Origin: Sialis fuliginosa
Taxonomy: Eukaryota; Arthropoda; Insecta; Megaloptera; Sialidae
NCBI GenBank assembly: GCA_961205875.1
Contig: OY540816.1
Span: forward strand, 12,410,701 to 12,474,700
Reading direction: 5' to 3'
Length of the DNA: 64,000 nt
In this document: in pieces, positions 1 through 12,621 of the stretch
Numbering within the stretch: position 1 is the stretch's first letter
How the letters are laid out: the number at the start of each line of letters is the position of its first letter
Notes under the pieces: model-generated
Told to the model about the DNA's origin: nothing
What the model saw: only the letters and a program-made list of their open reading frames with translations
Database searches by the model: none
Translations under genes and position numbers: made by a program

Positions 1-1542
1 GACATTCATTTCCATTGTTTGTGATTCACAGTTGGTCGTGGAATTTGGGGGGTGTTTTTGTTTTAGTAATAATAAACTTGATAATCGATTTTTTAATAAT
101 AATATTTTTATTTATAATTTTATTAAAATCGTAAGTAAAACAATTAAATTAGTTTGCATTTTATTCATATTTATTTTGTTTTATTGCGCATTAAATTTTA
201 AACAAACCGTGTATTAATTAAAGTACAAAACATAGAAAAATCAACGTTATTTCGTATATACACAAATATTTTCTCTTCTACAGCAAAATCGTTAATACAC
301 TAACAACAAAGTTAATATCACTTTATAATTAAGCCATAAAAAGTACTATATTTAAATACTGTATTAAAATTTATACTCATTCTGTAATTTTTTAATTATT
401 TGTTAGTATTTTGGTCAAATTCGAGAAAGCTTTACATTTTCAAGAAAAATGTTTTTACAATTTTGCTATGGTATAAAAAAAGATCAAATATTTATATGTA
501 TCTGATATAATATTTATTTCCCTATGCTCCATAGTTAAATTCAACATCTTCATATATTATATACATGTAATAACTACTTTCAATTATAATAAAATATACA
601 GTTTATATTTAACAATAAAGTAGCATCTTGAGATACAAGATATTACTTTATATTATACTAGAAGAATGCACTGTGTCTACATAATTTTTATATTAATATA
701 CATATGTATATATTATATTAAACAATAAGAATCGTTTATAATTTTTATAAAAATTAATTAATTACATATGTGTATTGTATATCTTCAGTTACAAGTATAT
801 AATAATTATTATAAGACGATATATAGATACAATGGAATTACAATTACATAAAATCATTAATACACAAAAATATAGTAACTGATAACAATAAAATAATATA
901 TCTACGTAAGTTCCTTGCTCTCTCTTTTTATTATTACATTGAGGTTCACATACTTGTCCTGATATCAAAACGATTTTAATTTTTTTTTACATTTGTCTTT
1001 ACAGATAATCGTCTAACATTTCATTATTTCGTATCTGTGTCTCTAGTTTGAAGCTAATCCGCGTTTGGAGTACAATTGTTTGTTTATTTAACCGGTTGTG
1101 TGGTTACTGTCCGGTTTTTAAATTGTGTACGTTTAGTTTGTTGGTGAAATGTTACATAAAAGGATACCGGAGTTTAAACAGCATGACTACGGTCCAGAAA
1201 TATACGGTGAATATTATTTATTGTATTTTATATCCAGCACATTTTAAATTAAGTTGTAAATAACGTGCTAACTAGGCGTTACTGAAGGGGGTAGCAAACG
1301 GGGTGGTCGCTTTAGGCGTTATATGGTGGAGGCGCTGTCATCTTCTGTTCTATCTGTTTTGGGTTATCAATTTATATTAAATTCATTCAATATAAATATA
1401 AATAGAGCAATGGGAGAGAGCGCTAATTTGAAGCTTTCCTGGGCGCTGACCACCAAAATTATTATTAAATTATAGTGATTATAATTATTACACTTTTCAG
1501 GAAAAAGTTAGATATTGCTAATTAAGTAAATTAATGATGCAT

Positions 1543-1916
1543 GCCGAGACGAGATTGACTTAATTCGAACGAGACAAAACCGAGATACGATATTGCTTGA
1601 ATATTAACGAGACGGGATCATCTGAAATTTTGAAGAGACGAAACTGAGTCGACATTAACTTTTAAATGCGTCGAGGATCTCGTCGAAAAAAAAAATTATT
1701 TTGAGCGTACAATTAGAGCTATATTATGTTGCTTTCTGTAATATAATTAAATTAAATGTAAATTGATTTGTAACTGTAACATAATATAAAGTGTACTATT
1801 TGATATTAATATTTATAACAATAATTATATAGTATAATGTAATATATAAGATTCGTTATATTTCTAAATTTTGTTTATTACATAAGAATAAATAAAACAC
1901 ATTTTTTGCAGTCCTG
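1543..1916 (+). repeat. GAGACGAAAC-rich dispersed repeat, copy 1
   Basis: The left 150 bp are dense in variants of GAGACGAAACCGAG and GTCGAGGATCTCGTC. This is followed by an AT-rich core with CATAAGAATAAAT and an end at GCAGTCCTGG. The same layout recurs at 28461-28856 (ending GCAGTCCTAG) and 42728-43080. It has no coding potential. The family is unnamed to me. The right boundary is inferred from the shared GCAGTCCT end. Confidence 0.6.
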
Positions 1917-1975
1917 GTCGATCAGCGAAAAAATATTTGAGATGTGAAAGAAAACACCTGTTTAATAGTATAATA

Positions 1976-2007
1976 TATAATTACTCCATATAGATGGAGT
2001 AATTATA
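1976..2007. repeat. Perfect 14-bp inverted repeat (hairpin)
   Basis: TATAATTACTCCAT and its exact reverse complement flank a 4-base ATAG loop. No poly-T run or gene end nearby suggests a role. In AT-rich DNA this may be chance or the core of an old transposon. Confidence 0.6.
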
Positions 2008-3289
2008 ATTCTACACCCACGTTATTATTTAATTAATTGTACGACTTGTTTTATTTTTTGTATATTGTATTGTATTCGTTACAAGTAGCATGACTTAAGT
2101 CCATTTGTATATGTAGTGTTATATAGAGATGTTTTGTAAAAAGATAACAATTACGTGTATACTATACATACCTAGATAAAACATGTGAAAAACAATCACT
2201 GCACCTGCACTGAATTAATTAAGACATTAATTAATTGTGAAATTAATTAAAAGTGAAATTATAAAGATACGTCAATTCATGTTCTATAATGTATTTAAAA
2301 TAACAAAAATTTTACAAAATTAACAATACTACTATAAATTTCTCATGGTTTTCTGTATATTATCACTTTGAAAGATAATATATCAATACATTTTTATATA
2401 CTCTAAGTCCGTCTTTTAATCTATGTATATATGAATATTCAATCACATTTATTTTATATTTGAACGCTATATCTTTGATCAAATGGGAGTGTATTTTTTT
2501 AAATACAATGTTTAGTATATGTATGTATGTATATCTATTACTTACCTACTACCTACATACGTATATTAAAATATAATTTCCCCGTGGCTTCATTCGCGTA
2601 TTTAGAAAACCTTTAATGCCCACGCGAGTGACTCTTCTTTTTTCGTTTTCTTGTGGTTAAGGTATATATTTCAGTTTAAGTGATTAAGAAGTCACAGTTT
2701 CTTCGATTTCCTGTAGGATTATTATTATGTTGATTATTTGTAAGCGTTGATATCTTTTTTAATATCCTGACTGTTTACAAAGTAGCATAAAATTAAAGTT
2801 CCTATTAATATTTTAGCAAAATATTTAAAAAATAAAAATGTCAATATTTTTGATTAAAACCGTTGTTTTACTCTTATTTAACCCTTATATTTTACCTTTA
2901 AAATTTAAAAATAAGTGTTTTTTTTAAATAACCCCGTACTCAGGGTTACTTTCACACCATTTACTATATAAATTGGGAGCGAGTTGTCAGGACTTGAATT
3001 ACTGATAAATTTGATAGCCAAGTAACCTATTGTTCTATTATTGGGATAAAAAGAATTAAAAAAAAGTGTATTCCGAAAAAAAACTCTCAAAATGTGTCAA
3101 AGTAACCCCGGTTTACGGTATTTATTACAAACTTATTAGAGCAGATCAATTGTCAATTTTTGTTTAATCACAATAACTTTTTAATTTAATTTTTATTTTA
3201 ATATATTTTTTATTAGAAAATATCAATTGCAAATTTCATTAATACAGATCTGCCAAAATAAATTAATATAGGTGTAGTATAAACTAATT

Positions 3290-3370
3290 CTAGTGTTTTC
3301 TCTCATTAAAATCAATGCAGTAGTTTTCATGCTAGGTCGGAACATACAAACAGACAGACAAACATTTAAA
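3290..3370 (+). repeat. LINE/SINE-type 3' tail
   Basis: The text resembling 'atcaatgcagtagttttcat', followed by a run of ACAAACAGACAGACAAAC, is the usual 3' end of many arthropod non-LTR elements and their SINEs. No reading frame remains. Confidence 0.45.
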
Positions 3371-3812
3371 AATATTTACAATGTACCGATAAAGTCTATA
3401 AAAATACTAATAAGTATATATTAGTAATGATAATGTAGCTTTTAAAATACATTTAGTAATGTACTTACAAAGTGTTACTTAAATCACTTATCTTTATTCA
3501 TATGTTTAGTATGTGTGTATTAATTATGCAGATATTTTATTTTGTAAATGGGGTTGAACGGTCGTTGGCTTAATAAAATTTAACAGCATAAACATCGCGC
3601 TAAATAAACTAGTACAACATTTCATTAAATTTGCATGTAGTAACTTTATCTACGCTATCGAAAATCCAATTTACTAATGTTCTTTTTGTAAAAATGAGAG
3701 GTCAAAAGTACATTGTCCTTAAGGCATTTTTGGGGTTATTTATAATATTCTAATACGTATATGAATGAAAAAAATAAAAAAATAAATTCACGTTATACTT
3801 ACAATTAGTGAT

Positions 3813-3865
3813 ATCTTCGTGGCTTTTTGAAATGTGCACAAGTCACTTTTCAAAACCTCGAAGAT
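3813..3865. ncRNA. Pre-miRNA-like hairpin (candidate)
   Basis: ATCTTCGTGGCTTTTTGAAA and the facing arm ending AACCTCGAAGAT form a stem of about 22 bp with one or two mismatches, a one-base bulge and a 6-7 base loop. The flanks do not extend the pairing. Size and shape fit a short pre-miRNA, but I recognise no known mature sequence. A decayed small MITE is an equal alternative. Confidence 0.2.
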
Positions 3866-4151
3866 GAACATGTTAATCGAATTGATACCTGAAAGTTAAA
3901 ATTTACCTTGAGTTTTTACAGTTTAATACATTTTTATAAATAATACCCACATTTATAACATTTATTTCCGCGACAATCAGTTGCTGATTTGAGAATAATG
4001 ATGATGCATTTTTTGCTATGTTTAGTTTAAATTAAATTATTAAAATATTAATTTACAAATGAATAATTTTTCATATCAAAACGTAATTATTTTCCTTGAA
4101 ATAGCAAGCTTAAAATATATTTTTTACAATATTATTTTTTCTATTTCAGCC

Positions 4152-4209
4152 ATGTCTACAGAATCAGGAGATTACAATGAAATTATCGAAAGTTTACTAA
4201 ATAACACCG
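4152..4209 (+). CDS. First coding exon of an unrecognised gene (start codon, 5' splice donor)
   Basis: A strong acceptor (pyrimidine tract ending CTATTTCAG at 4149) is followed by CC and an ATG at 4152. The frame reads MSTESGDYNEIIESLLNNT and stops after one base of the next codon at a canonical donor, GGTAAGTTT (GT at 4210). The exon itself starts at 4150, so two bases of 5' UTR are joined to an upstream non-coding exon not identified with confidence. The peptide is acidic (four D/E in the first 13 residues) with a short ESLL amphipathic stretch, and has no signal peptide or recognisable domain. The phase-1 end matches the phase of the exon at 18736. I do not recognise the protein. The exon call rests on both splice sites and on the phase agreement with the next two exons. 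A fortuitous ORF is possible but unlikely given all three. Confidence 0.7.
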
Positions 4210-4402
4210 GTAAGTTTTTATTTCTATAAGTATTTAGCTGTCAAAATATAAAATTTCCAATTCAAGTAATCCACGCTTCGAGCAAGCTTATTGGATATTA
4301 TTTGAGACGCTTAAATGGTGGTAGAGAATGTAACTGTCATATACATATATGCAAAAACATAATAACTAACAAATAAAAAAGTAATGTTGATTTGTCATGC
4401 AT

Positions 4403-4563
4403 GGGGTCGTATTTATTTTTGTTTATCGTTTAGGAATCTTTTTTAGTTAGAAGCAAAAATCAAAAAATACCCAAACACAAAAGTTTTAGCAAAAACTTGC
4501 ACGTGTCTTAACTATTCTCAAAAATATAAGTATATAAAAATGCCTTGATTCGTTTTTCTAGCT
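4403..4563 (+). repeat. Dispersed repeat, inverted partner at 46783-46944
   Basis: The block begins GGGGTCGTATTTATTTTTG and ends AATGCCTTGATTCG. It reappears on the opposite strand at 46783-46944 with scattered substitutions. There is no coding potential and no resolved termini. It is probably part of a longer transposon. Confidence 0.65.
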
Positions 4564-4582
4564 GTTCAATATTTGTATATTA

Positions 4583-4759
4583 AGGGTCGATCCTGGTCCG
4601 GTCTCGATCCAATCAAATATAAATAAACAATAAACAATGAAAGCATCCACACTATAGGTATCGTGCCGGTCTCGCTCCAGTCACACTCCAATACAGTATA
4701 CTGAATATTTGACTGGAGCGAGATCGGACCGGGATCGACACGATAGTTTGAATCGGCCC
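4583..4759. mobile_element. Short foldback element with GGTCCGGTCTCG arms
   Basis: The left end, AGGGTCGATCCTGGTCCGG, is mirrored on the right by GATCGGACCGGGATCGAC and a terminal ATCGGCCCT. A third, internal GTGCCGGTCTCGCTCCAGTC repeats the arm. No target duplication is clear. It is non-coding and has the character of a MITE. Confidence 0.55.
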
Positions 4760-5389
4760 TAGCTGTCAGTAGTGATAGATTAAGTAGAAAAAATCAAAAT
4801 ATTTTAAAATAAATGTAGGGGAAAGGTTTTTAAGATGGACACCCTTCGCTTTTTTGCTCATAACTTGTCTGTAAATTTATTTTTCGCGAATGTAAATCTA
4901 CCATTCGAAAGAGGAACTTAATAACTATAACTTTGCTGGAGAAACTTATTGAATACTGCGATAAGATTAAAAAATATAACTAAAAAATCAGAAAAGCTTG
5001 AGTTAAACTGCCTGATTTACGATCTGTTATAGATTTTTCATTTACTGTGTTAGTTTTATATTATACGCCGCGCCGTGGCAGTCGCTTTCGCGGATTTTGT
5101 GTGGATTAAACCCGCTATAAAAGAGACCATTTTTAGTTATTATCTATAACTTTTGCTTAGCCCAGTAAAATAGTACAAATTTTTCTAGCAGGATGCATTT
5201 AATAATATAAAGAACTATTAATTGAAATATGTAGGAAATATATTACAAAAAGTTTGAACAGCACTGTTTAACTCAAACAGCGACACCTATTAAATTATTT
5301 CAACAATAGTCTTAGCGAAGACACGAACCTTATTCTCCAGTTAAACAATAGCTTCCAGCGGCATAACTCTCATACAGTTCGCATTGATA

Positions 5390-5402
5390 CCGCTAGATGG
5401 CC
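5390..5402 (+). promoter_or_regulatory. CTCF-like motif (candidate)
   Basis: CCGCTAGATGGCC matches the insect CTCF core pattern at every core position, and lies in a GC-richer patch (5270-5460). A motif this short occurs by chance and inside some LINE tails, so this is a candidate only. Confidence 0.25.
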
Positions 5403-6372
5403 TAGTCTCACACAGGTGTTACAGGTGTGTTGTAATGTGACATTGACACTTAAATTTATAACTGACTGACGTGTTTTTGTATTACTATAATTTATTATCT
5501 TTTCATATCGTACTCTGTACATAGAGGGCAGCATACGAGTACATTGTGGGTATTTAAAATAATCTAAAATAAGTTAAGTTTAATGTTTGTTTTTACTGTT
5601 TTAAATATCAATCACTATTATAAATTATGTTTGAATATGTTTCATTGCAGTAAGGGCAATTGTTTGACCTTATTGTTTGTGAAATGGTGTCAATATACAT
5701 TAACTGTATAACATTTAAATGTTTATAATTACGATTAATAATAAATAGCAATAAATACTTTGAAATTCAAAATGTAAATAATAAAATGTATCTTATATAA
5801 TAGCTAACAGCCAACATATGTACATGATATTGGTCGTGAATATTCATAATTGAAACTATTTCATAAAATAAATACTCATATATGGAACATGAAATAAATT
5901 TTTAATTCGTATTTTTTTCAGTAGGTTTATATTTTATTTATTTTTATGATTCAGTGGAAATAACATAGATGTAATCTTTGCGAAGGTGTTATTATTTCTG
6001 AACTATTTAACTCACCCGTGTCACAATAAATTTTCACTGCTTCTCATTAATTATTTTTTAAATTATTGCCAGTAGCGGGGAAACGGGTTATAATATTATA
6101 TTAAAAATTTTAAATTACGAAACAATTAATTTTTTTTAATCATCAAGTTACCCTCCCTCTTAGATTTTTTTTGGGGGTGGTGGGGGTAAAAGTAAATATT
6201 TTTTCCTTTTAGTTGAAAAATAATGTTTTTTTTCAAATGACTGACACTTCACAATTTTCAATATTTTAAAAATTTCGAAGTTTTAAGATTACTTTTTTCA
6301 TATTAAAAAAACAACTGGATACCGTTTATAAATGTCCCTCCACATTTACAAACAAAATTGTTCATCCATATA

Positions 6373-6746
6373 AGATACTGGCACCAGTTATGGCCGCTAT
6401 AAGAACAAGGTTTACTGTTTTTGTGATTGACAGGCTTCTTTTTTCTAATTCTCATGTACTCATGTTACTAATAAAACAAGTAAATCTTTATTTAATCAAT
6501 TTAATTACCAAAGTCCGCAAAAATAGCCTTTTATTTTTATTTTTTTTCTCCAGTAATGGATAAAGTAAAACTAGTAATGAGCACGCAATGATGGACACTT
6601 GCTAATGATTACAAAATGATAAGTACTACGACACAAAAGATATAAAATAAAGAATCGTCAAATGTAATAAATTAAAGTAGTTGCTATGATAATATAATTA
6701 TTAATAAATAAATTATATTAATTATTATAATCACGTACCAGTACCT
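6373..6746 (-). mobile_element. TA-target MITE family, copy A (internally deleted)
   Basis: The ends are AGATACTGGCACCAGT and its counterpart ACGTACCAGTACCT, flanked by TA on both sides. This is the usual target of the Tc1/mariner superfamily. The interior matches copies at 26415 and 57196, but the roughly 160 bp next to the TCTTGGATATG end is missing. The element is non-coding and non-autonomous. The strand is set relative to the copy at 57196. Confidence 0.75.
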
Positions 6747-7450
6747 TATATACTATATACTATTTACAACTGCCCCTCTGTTTTTTTATGATATACCTAC
6801 ATATGTTCTATTTTGTTGTTTTATCTTTTTTAGGGAGTCATTTTGAAATAACGTAATACATATTATTCTTACTATATTTACAAAAAACGGCCCATCACTT
6901 TTACATTTTGAATTTCATAATTCAGTGCATTGAACAGATAGTATTTACCTTATACATAGGTACTACATGTCTGAATCCGTCACTTCTTGCAAACGCAAAG
7001 ACAATAAAAACTTTGGCGCCAAGTCGGGTAGAATTAAATTACTTACACAAAGAATGTATTGACAGTGATCGATAAAAAACAAGAGCAGTACGGAGATTAC
7101 AGAAACCCTAAACCGGTGTTTGCGTGTAGGTTGATGCCCTGTTGAAGGTTGTATGTACCCGGGGACTCTTAAGGTCACAGGGTCTATAATTATCAGCGGA
7201 TGCAATTATTGTCCATGTGCATGTTGTCCATTGTTTGATTTTTTATATTTAATCTAAAGATTTTATATCTTACTAACGTACATTAGTACTGTAGGTATAA
7301 TTTAATTAAAATACAATTAAACTGCTCCAAATTACCAGCTACAAAAAAATGTCAAGTACGAGTCGAGCTTCGTGTACTAGTGTCCCGTACCATATTGTTT
7401 TTCAATTTATTCGATTACGTTAATTTAATTCAATTTTAGCAAGTAAAAGA

Positions 7451-7759
7451 ATTACTACACGGGAAAAAAATTTTGATCTGAAGTGATCAAATCATTATTG
7501 TTCATTGTTTTTTGATCTGTGAAGACCTGCAAAGATCTACAACGATCTACAAAGATCTCTGAAGATCGTTGTAACATCAATGAAGTTTCAACATTTGAAT
7601 CTCTATCATGCTATAAAACGATCTTTAGAGATCTGTTGTAGATCTTTGCAGGTCTCCACAGATCAAAAAACAGTGAAAAATATGATTTTATCTCAAAATG
7701 CAGATCTATCCTAGATCTGATTTGATCACTTCAGATTTAATTTTTTTCCCGTTAGTAAT
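7451..7759. mobile_element. Long-arm foldback element rich in GATCT motifs
   Basis: The ends ATTACTACACGGGAAAAAAA and AATTTTTTTCCCGTTAGTAAT are inverted. Inside them, arms of roughly 120 bp pair, including CTGAAGTGATCAAATC, GACCTGCAAAGATCTACAA and their complements. The motif ARGATCT is reiterated many times. No coding sequence is present. A single-stranded or RNA copy would form a long hairpin. Confidence 0.75.
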
Positions 7760-8880
7760 AAAACTTCGTCTATTAAGAAATTGAAGGCTTCAAATGTTCT
7801 GTAATTAAATAATTTTCTTTTAATATCGGCATCATTATACATTTCCCCATTTTCTTCTGATTTTTCTCATTATTTTTTCAATTTTTTTTTTAATTTGTGA
7901 GATGAAGATTTTAAAATAAAACGTTTGCATTTAAAAAATCCTTTAATTTCCAGCTTTCTTAAAAAAATGCCATAAACTTAAAATTATATTTTTGTAACAC
8001 ATGTCAGTTATTGGTAATATATACTTCATTATTTAATTTAAGATATTCGTTGTGAACTTTGACATCAATGGTGTAATCTGTCTCTAAAGACAAAACATCA
8101 TCGCAGTAGCAAAAGTGTGGGTGTACAGGCACGTGACTTTACTCGAGTAATACGAGAATGGCACACCGCCAACCGATCCTCAGATAAAAATGATATTTCC
8201 TATTTACTATTGTTTATATTATTTACAACGTAGAATTAAATAAACATGTAAATATGAAGAATGGTGTACAGAGTTAACTTTAACAAATGTTTCTGAATAG
8301 ATACTAATCATATTCTTAAAGTTTTTGATACTAATAAACCTAGAAAATTCAGTGTCAAAATAAAAATTAAACATTTAAGGGTATACAGAGTATAAAGTGT
8401 AAATATATTTATATTATTATTTTTATATCAACTTTTTTGTATTTATATCCATAGAATGTATGTATAGTAATGTATACAATTCGTGTTTAGTAGGTATAAA
8501 ATTGTAGAGTATTTTTTTAATATTGATATTTATCGTGAATATTTTATTCTATTTTGTGTATATAAGATTTTATTTATTTTAGTATTTGTTTATAAGATCT
8601 ATAAAAAATAAACGTATTCACATATACCTATAATATAGAATCAATTTAAATACAATACAAAATTTAAAAACCAACTGCGAGGAAAAAAATAAAAACGCAA
8701 TTTATATAAAAGTATCTTATATTCATATATATCTATGGTGTTAGGTCATAAAAATATAAAAATGTGATTTCTCTAGAGAGCGTTTAGAAAATGTGATCTT
8801 ATTTTGTAATGAAATTATCATATATTTTTACGTATTTAACGAACGAATAATTCAAAGGAAAGAACATATACAAAACTAAT

Positions 8881-9210
8881 GTCGGGTATTATAAAGGACC
8901 TAGCAAATTTGTTAGCTAGCAAACACTTTCAAGTGAGATATCAAACTTATATGACAGTTCTTTTGGAGTTTGTTGAAGACTTTGACAAGTTTCGCGCACG
9001 CGTTGTAGGTAAATACCAACGATATTAAAACAGTGGTGATATTATGAAATTTATTTTGTATGGTGAAAGATACCAACCGTGTTACAATTAGTTGAAGTGT
9101 CACTGCTCTAAATTCCATAACTAATCCATAGATACTAGTTCAGAATTAATACCCCATTTGAAAGTAATTGCTAGCTAGCAAATTTTGTTAGTTCCTTTAT
9201 AATACCGGAC
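8881..9210. mobile_element. MITE with about 45-bp inverted ends
   Basis: GTCGGGTATTATAAAGGA followed by CTAGCAAATTTGTTAGCTAG is mirrored at the right by CTAGCTAGCAAATTTTGTTAG and TCCTTTATAATACCGGAC. A second, truncated copy lies at 47675-47758. The target site is unresolved. A short minus-strand ORF inside has no transposase features. Confidence 0.72.
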
Positions 9211-10149
9211 ATAACAATAAGTCGAAAAAGTGTTCATTGGAAAATGACCAAAATGTCAGATATCATGTTATGACTAAATACCACTGATATAAATAATATT
9301 GTATATAAGGTAACTGCCAGAATTTTTCAACAAAAATAGATTATTAATTCGTCACTAATAAATAAATCAATTTATCTAAAATCTGGAGTTAACAACTTTT
9401 AGTAGGTAACTACAGAAATAATGATTATTTCCCGAAAATTGTAAGGAGGTTCAAAATTTTAAAAATAATTTTCACTAATAAAACAAACATATATTTTTTA
9501 AATTATTTAGTTATAGTTTTGTATAAAAGTAGGTAAATATTGAACATAATTTTTTGTTTAGATTATATTCGAAAATTGATGACTCTTGATACATTTTTAA
9601 TATTCTTCGTGCTGGTACTGAAAATTGAAAAATAATAGGCTATATTCAATCGATACAAGTATTAAATCTTATCAAACAATAATTGTTTTCCATAAATTAT
9701 ATATAGGCATATGACCTCCCTCAATGCTATGATATTGAACCATTACAATTTATATTCACGGAAATTGTTTTCAAGTCTGCGTATACAAGATGCATGACTT
9801 GAATGTTCTAGAGGTACCCCGTGTGTATATTCGTTATTTATATAATTTATTCATCATGCGTTTTGGTCAAACACTAAAATAAGGTATGTTTATTTCTTAA
9901 TTAGTAGATATGAAAATATTGAATTTGATATTTATATTTTTATGACCAAATTAAAAGCAGTTCCTTGCAGTTTCACTGGCAATTTTTATTTAAAAATCAT
10001 TCATTTTTAGATATTTTATTAGAAACTGGTAATTAAATACATTTTTTTAGTACGTATCTGACTGAATTATTCAATATAAATTTTTAGTTTGATTACATCA
10101 ATATCATGATTATTTGTAATTTTATAATAATACAACAATTGTAATTTTT

Positions 10150-10305
10150 CCCTGATCCGGCCCTGTTCTACTTCAGTTATCATATAGCCTGAACTAATTT
10201 TAAGGACAAAGGCTTCAAATAGCGAAAGTCCCATCTAAATCGGTTCAGTAGTTGTAATATCAAGTCGAACAAAAAAAAAGACATTCATACAGACAAAAAT
10301 TTTAA
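10150..10305 (+). repeat. Non-LTR/SINE-type 3' end
   Basis: 'CCCATCTAAATCGGTTCAG' followed by 'tagttgtaatatcaagtcga' and 'acattcatacagacaaaaa' is the familiar tail of arthropod LINE/SINE copies. No reading frame survives. Confidence 0.5.
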
Positions 10306-12621
10306 AACTATATTAAAATAATATGGAATCAATAAATTGTACAGACAGAACCTACATTTTTATATATTTATTATATAAAGTTTTATGTATATTGTATACT
10401 TATATAGTCTTCTTATAGACTATTAATAAGGAACAATTACGTTAAAAGGTTTTTATTGTTTTATATATTTTTTATAATTTATGTGATTTCTCGCGAAATA
10501 AGTTTTTACCAAGTAATCACCTGCATGTGGGGTCAGAGAGGAATTAATCATTTTAATAGTTTTCATTGCATATTTATAGAATTAAGATTTGTACACTCCT
10601 ATGTGTTTTGGAATTTATAAATAATGTTTCTATTCATCTACGAGTACATTCATATTCCAAATTCATTTGAAAAATTTAGGGAAGCGGTGAGGATTCTTAT
10701 CTTTTTTATATTTTACTACTTTTTTAATATATATAATAAAGCAGAAGTTTTGATTTAATTATTGTTTTGAATTATAATATTGTACGCATAAAATTTTTAT
10801 ATGTATAAATAATCATTGTTTAAATAATAAACGTACAAGGCTTAATTTCAACCCTGACAAAACTGACACAATTTTAATAGAAAAAATTTACATTTACAAC
10901 ATATATAGTAAAATGGGCCAGTAGTTGGCAAAATACAGATAAAGCAGCAGTATTTCATTGTCACAATATTTTATAGCTTTGAACTAAATAAATACAGATG
11001 TATCACACCACCTAACTGTAAAAACATCTTATAAATATTTTGATGATATACAATTTTTACGACGATTTTAACGTTATTTTATCTCTTACTTATTTATCAT
11101 TACAGTATATCAGCAATAATAAATCACTATTTTTTTTTGTTAATATGAATGGATATAAAATCAAACGTAGGTAGTTGATATGTACAGTCAGGTATAGTGT
11201 ATAGTGTAGATGTACTATTCTGGAAGAAAATATTTCCTCACTATTCTAATGATTCAACCTCTAACATTTAAGTATATAGTTTGTATAACATTCGTTGTAT
11301 TAAAAAAAAAATTTCCGAGTAGCTCCGCGTTCTGTGTTGTTTTCTTGACGACGTTTCGGTCGAATCCTATCAAGTATGGTCAGAACTTAGTTCTTTGAAA
11401 TTCGCTTGACTAAGTAGTGACTGACTAGAATTTCAAAGTATCAATTGCCACCAAAATAAATTAGATCTGATATTCTTTTTCAAGAAATTCTGAAATCTAC
11501 TTTTTGCAGTCTCTCTGTTCTAATTAAAAAAGGCTTGACCGAATTCGATAAAATTTCATTCATATCATACTCACAGCAAGATACTTCGATTGACACCCCA
11601 ACGAAGGCAATAGCATTTTTTGTTTGCGAGATTTCATGTAGGAAAAAAATGAAACATAAAAATATGTTGAAATTTTTAATTTCGATTTTCGAACCGATTA
11701 CAATAACTTCCTAATGTGAAGTCACAAAGATTTTTTTAATGTAATTAGACACATATAATAGTGCATTGTACAATTAGTCACGTTGCACTTATGGCAGCTT
11801 TTTTTATTAATAATTGCGCAATTTTGTGATCATATCTATAGGTAATTCTCAGTTTTATTTATTTTAATTCAAGGCTTTAGAATTATTTGTGTTTACGGAA
11901 ATTAAAAACTTTGTTTCTAACAATATACAGAGCACATTGAAATAATTATATATTAATGATTATTTTCATCTAGGCACTTACTATAAATAGTTACTACATT
12001 AAACATCAGTAAAAACAAATATTGATACATTATAATCAAACAATATACTTGCATACAATATGAATAATAATAACACCATATACCTAATGAAATAAATAAA
12101 CAGCTCTAAAAAGACATTGATTAAAATATTAATTTATTACCTATTCTAAAGTTCACCTAAAAATAATATTTGTTTGAATGCACTTGAATTGAAGGTTTGA
12201 ATGACATTGAATGCATGCAAACCAATAAAAAACTCTAGTTAATATTTGATATGGAGTAGCAATTAGGATGGTCGTCAAGGACAGCACGCGAGCTTTACGG
12301 TTGACACAATCCTTGAACTTCATAAAGGATGCATGGATGGTGAATCGATTTGCCATTTGTATTATTGATATTCATTATTAATTATTACTATACTGCGCAT
12401 ATTGGATATTATTTAAATATGAACAAAACATTGCAGTTTTTAATATTCAAATAATAAAACTTTTTGTGTGGCTGGTATATATGACGAGTCGTCTGCAAAA
12501 GTTTTTCCAAGGGTGGGAGAGACTTGTAAAAAGAAAAAAAAATCCTTTTTTTTGCTCTCCAACTCCACAAATAAAATTTTTGTACAATGGTAAGATGAAA
12601 AAATCTTCATTATCACAAATT

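Larger units (their letters stand above)
1..4149. other. Upstream region of the gene with start codon at 4152; no coding sequence supported
   Basis: Mostly AT-rich DNA. It holds a perfect 14-bp hairpin (1976-2007), one GAGACGAAAC-family repeat (1543-1916), a LINE-like tail near 3290-3365 and a compact hairpin (3813-3865). The stretch 1000-1420 is GC-richer and could contain a 5' UTR exon or promoter, but I cannot fix a transcription start. Small ORFs here have no coding character. Since the exon at 4150 begins two bases before its ATG, at least one non-coding exon must lie in this stretch or further left. Confidence 0.5.

Noticed and set aside
1192-1206. ATG frame (MTTVQKYT) before GTGAAT as an alternative first coding exon
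   Set aside because: The donor is poor, and joining to 4150 gives a frame that hits a stop after about 16 codons.
4583-4759. piggyBac-type insertion suggested by TTAA next to GGG
   Set aside because: The right flank is TAGC rather than TTAA, and the ends do not begin with CCC as piggyBac ends do.
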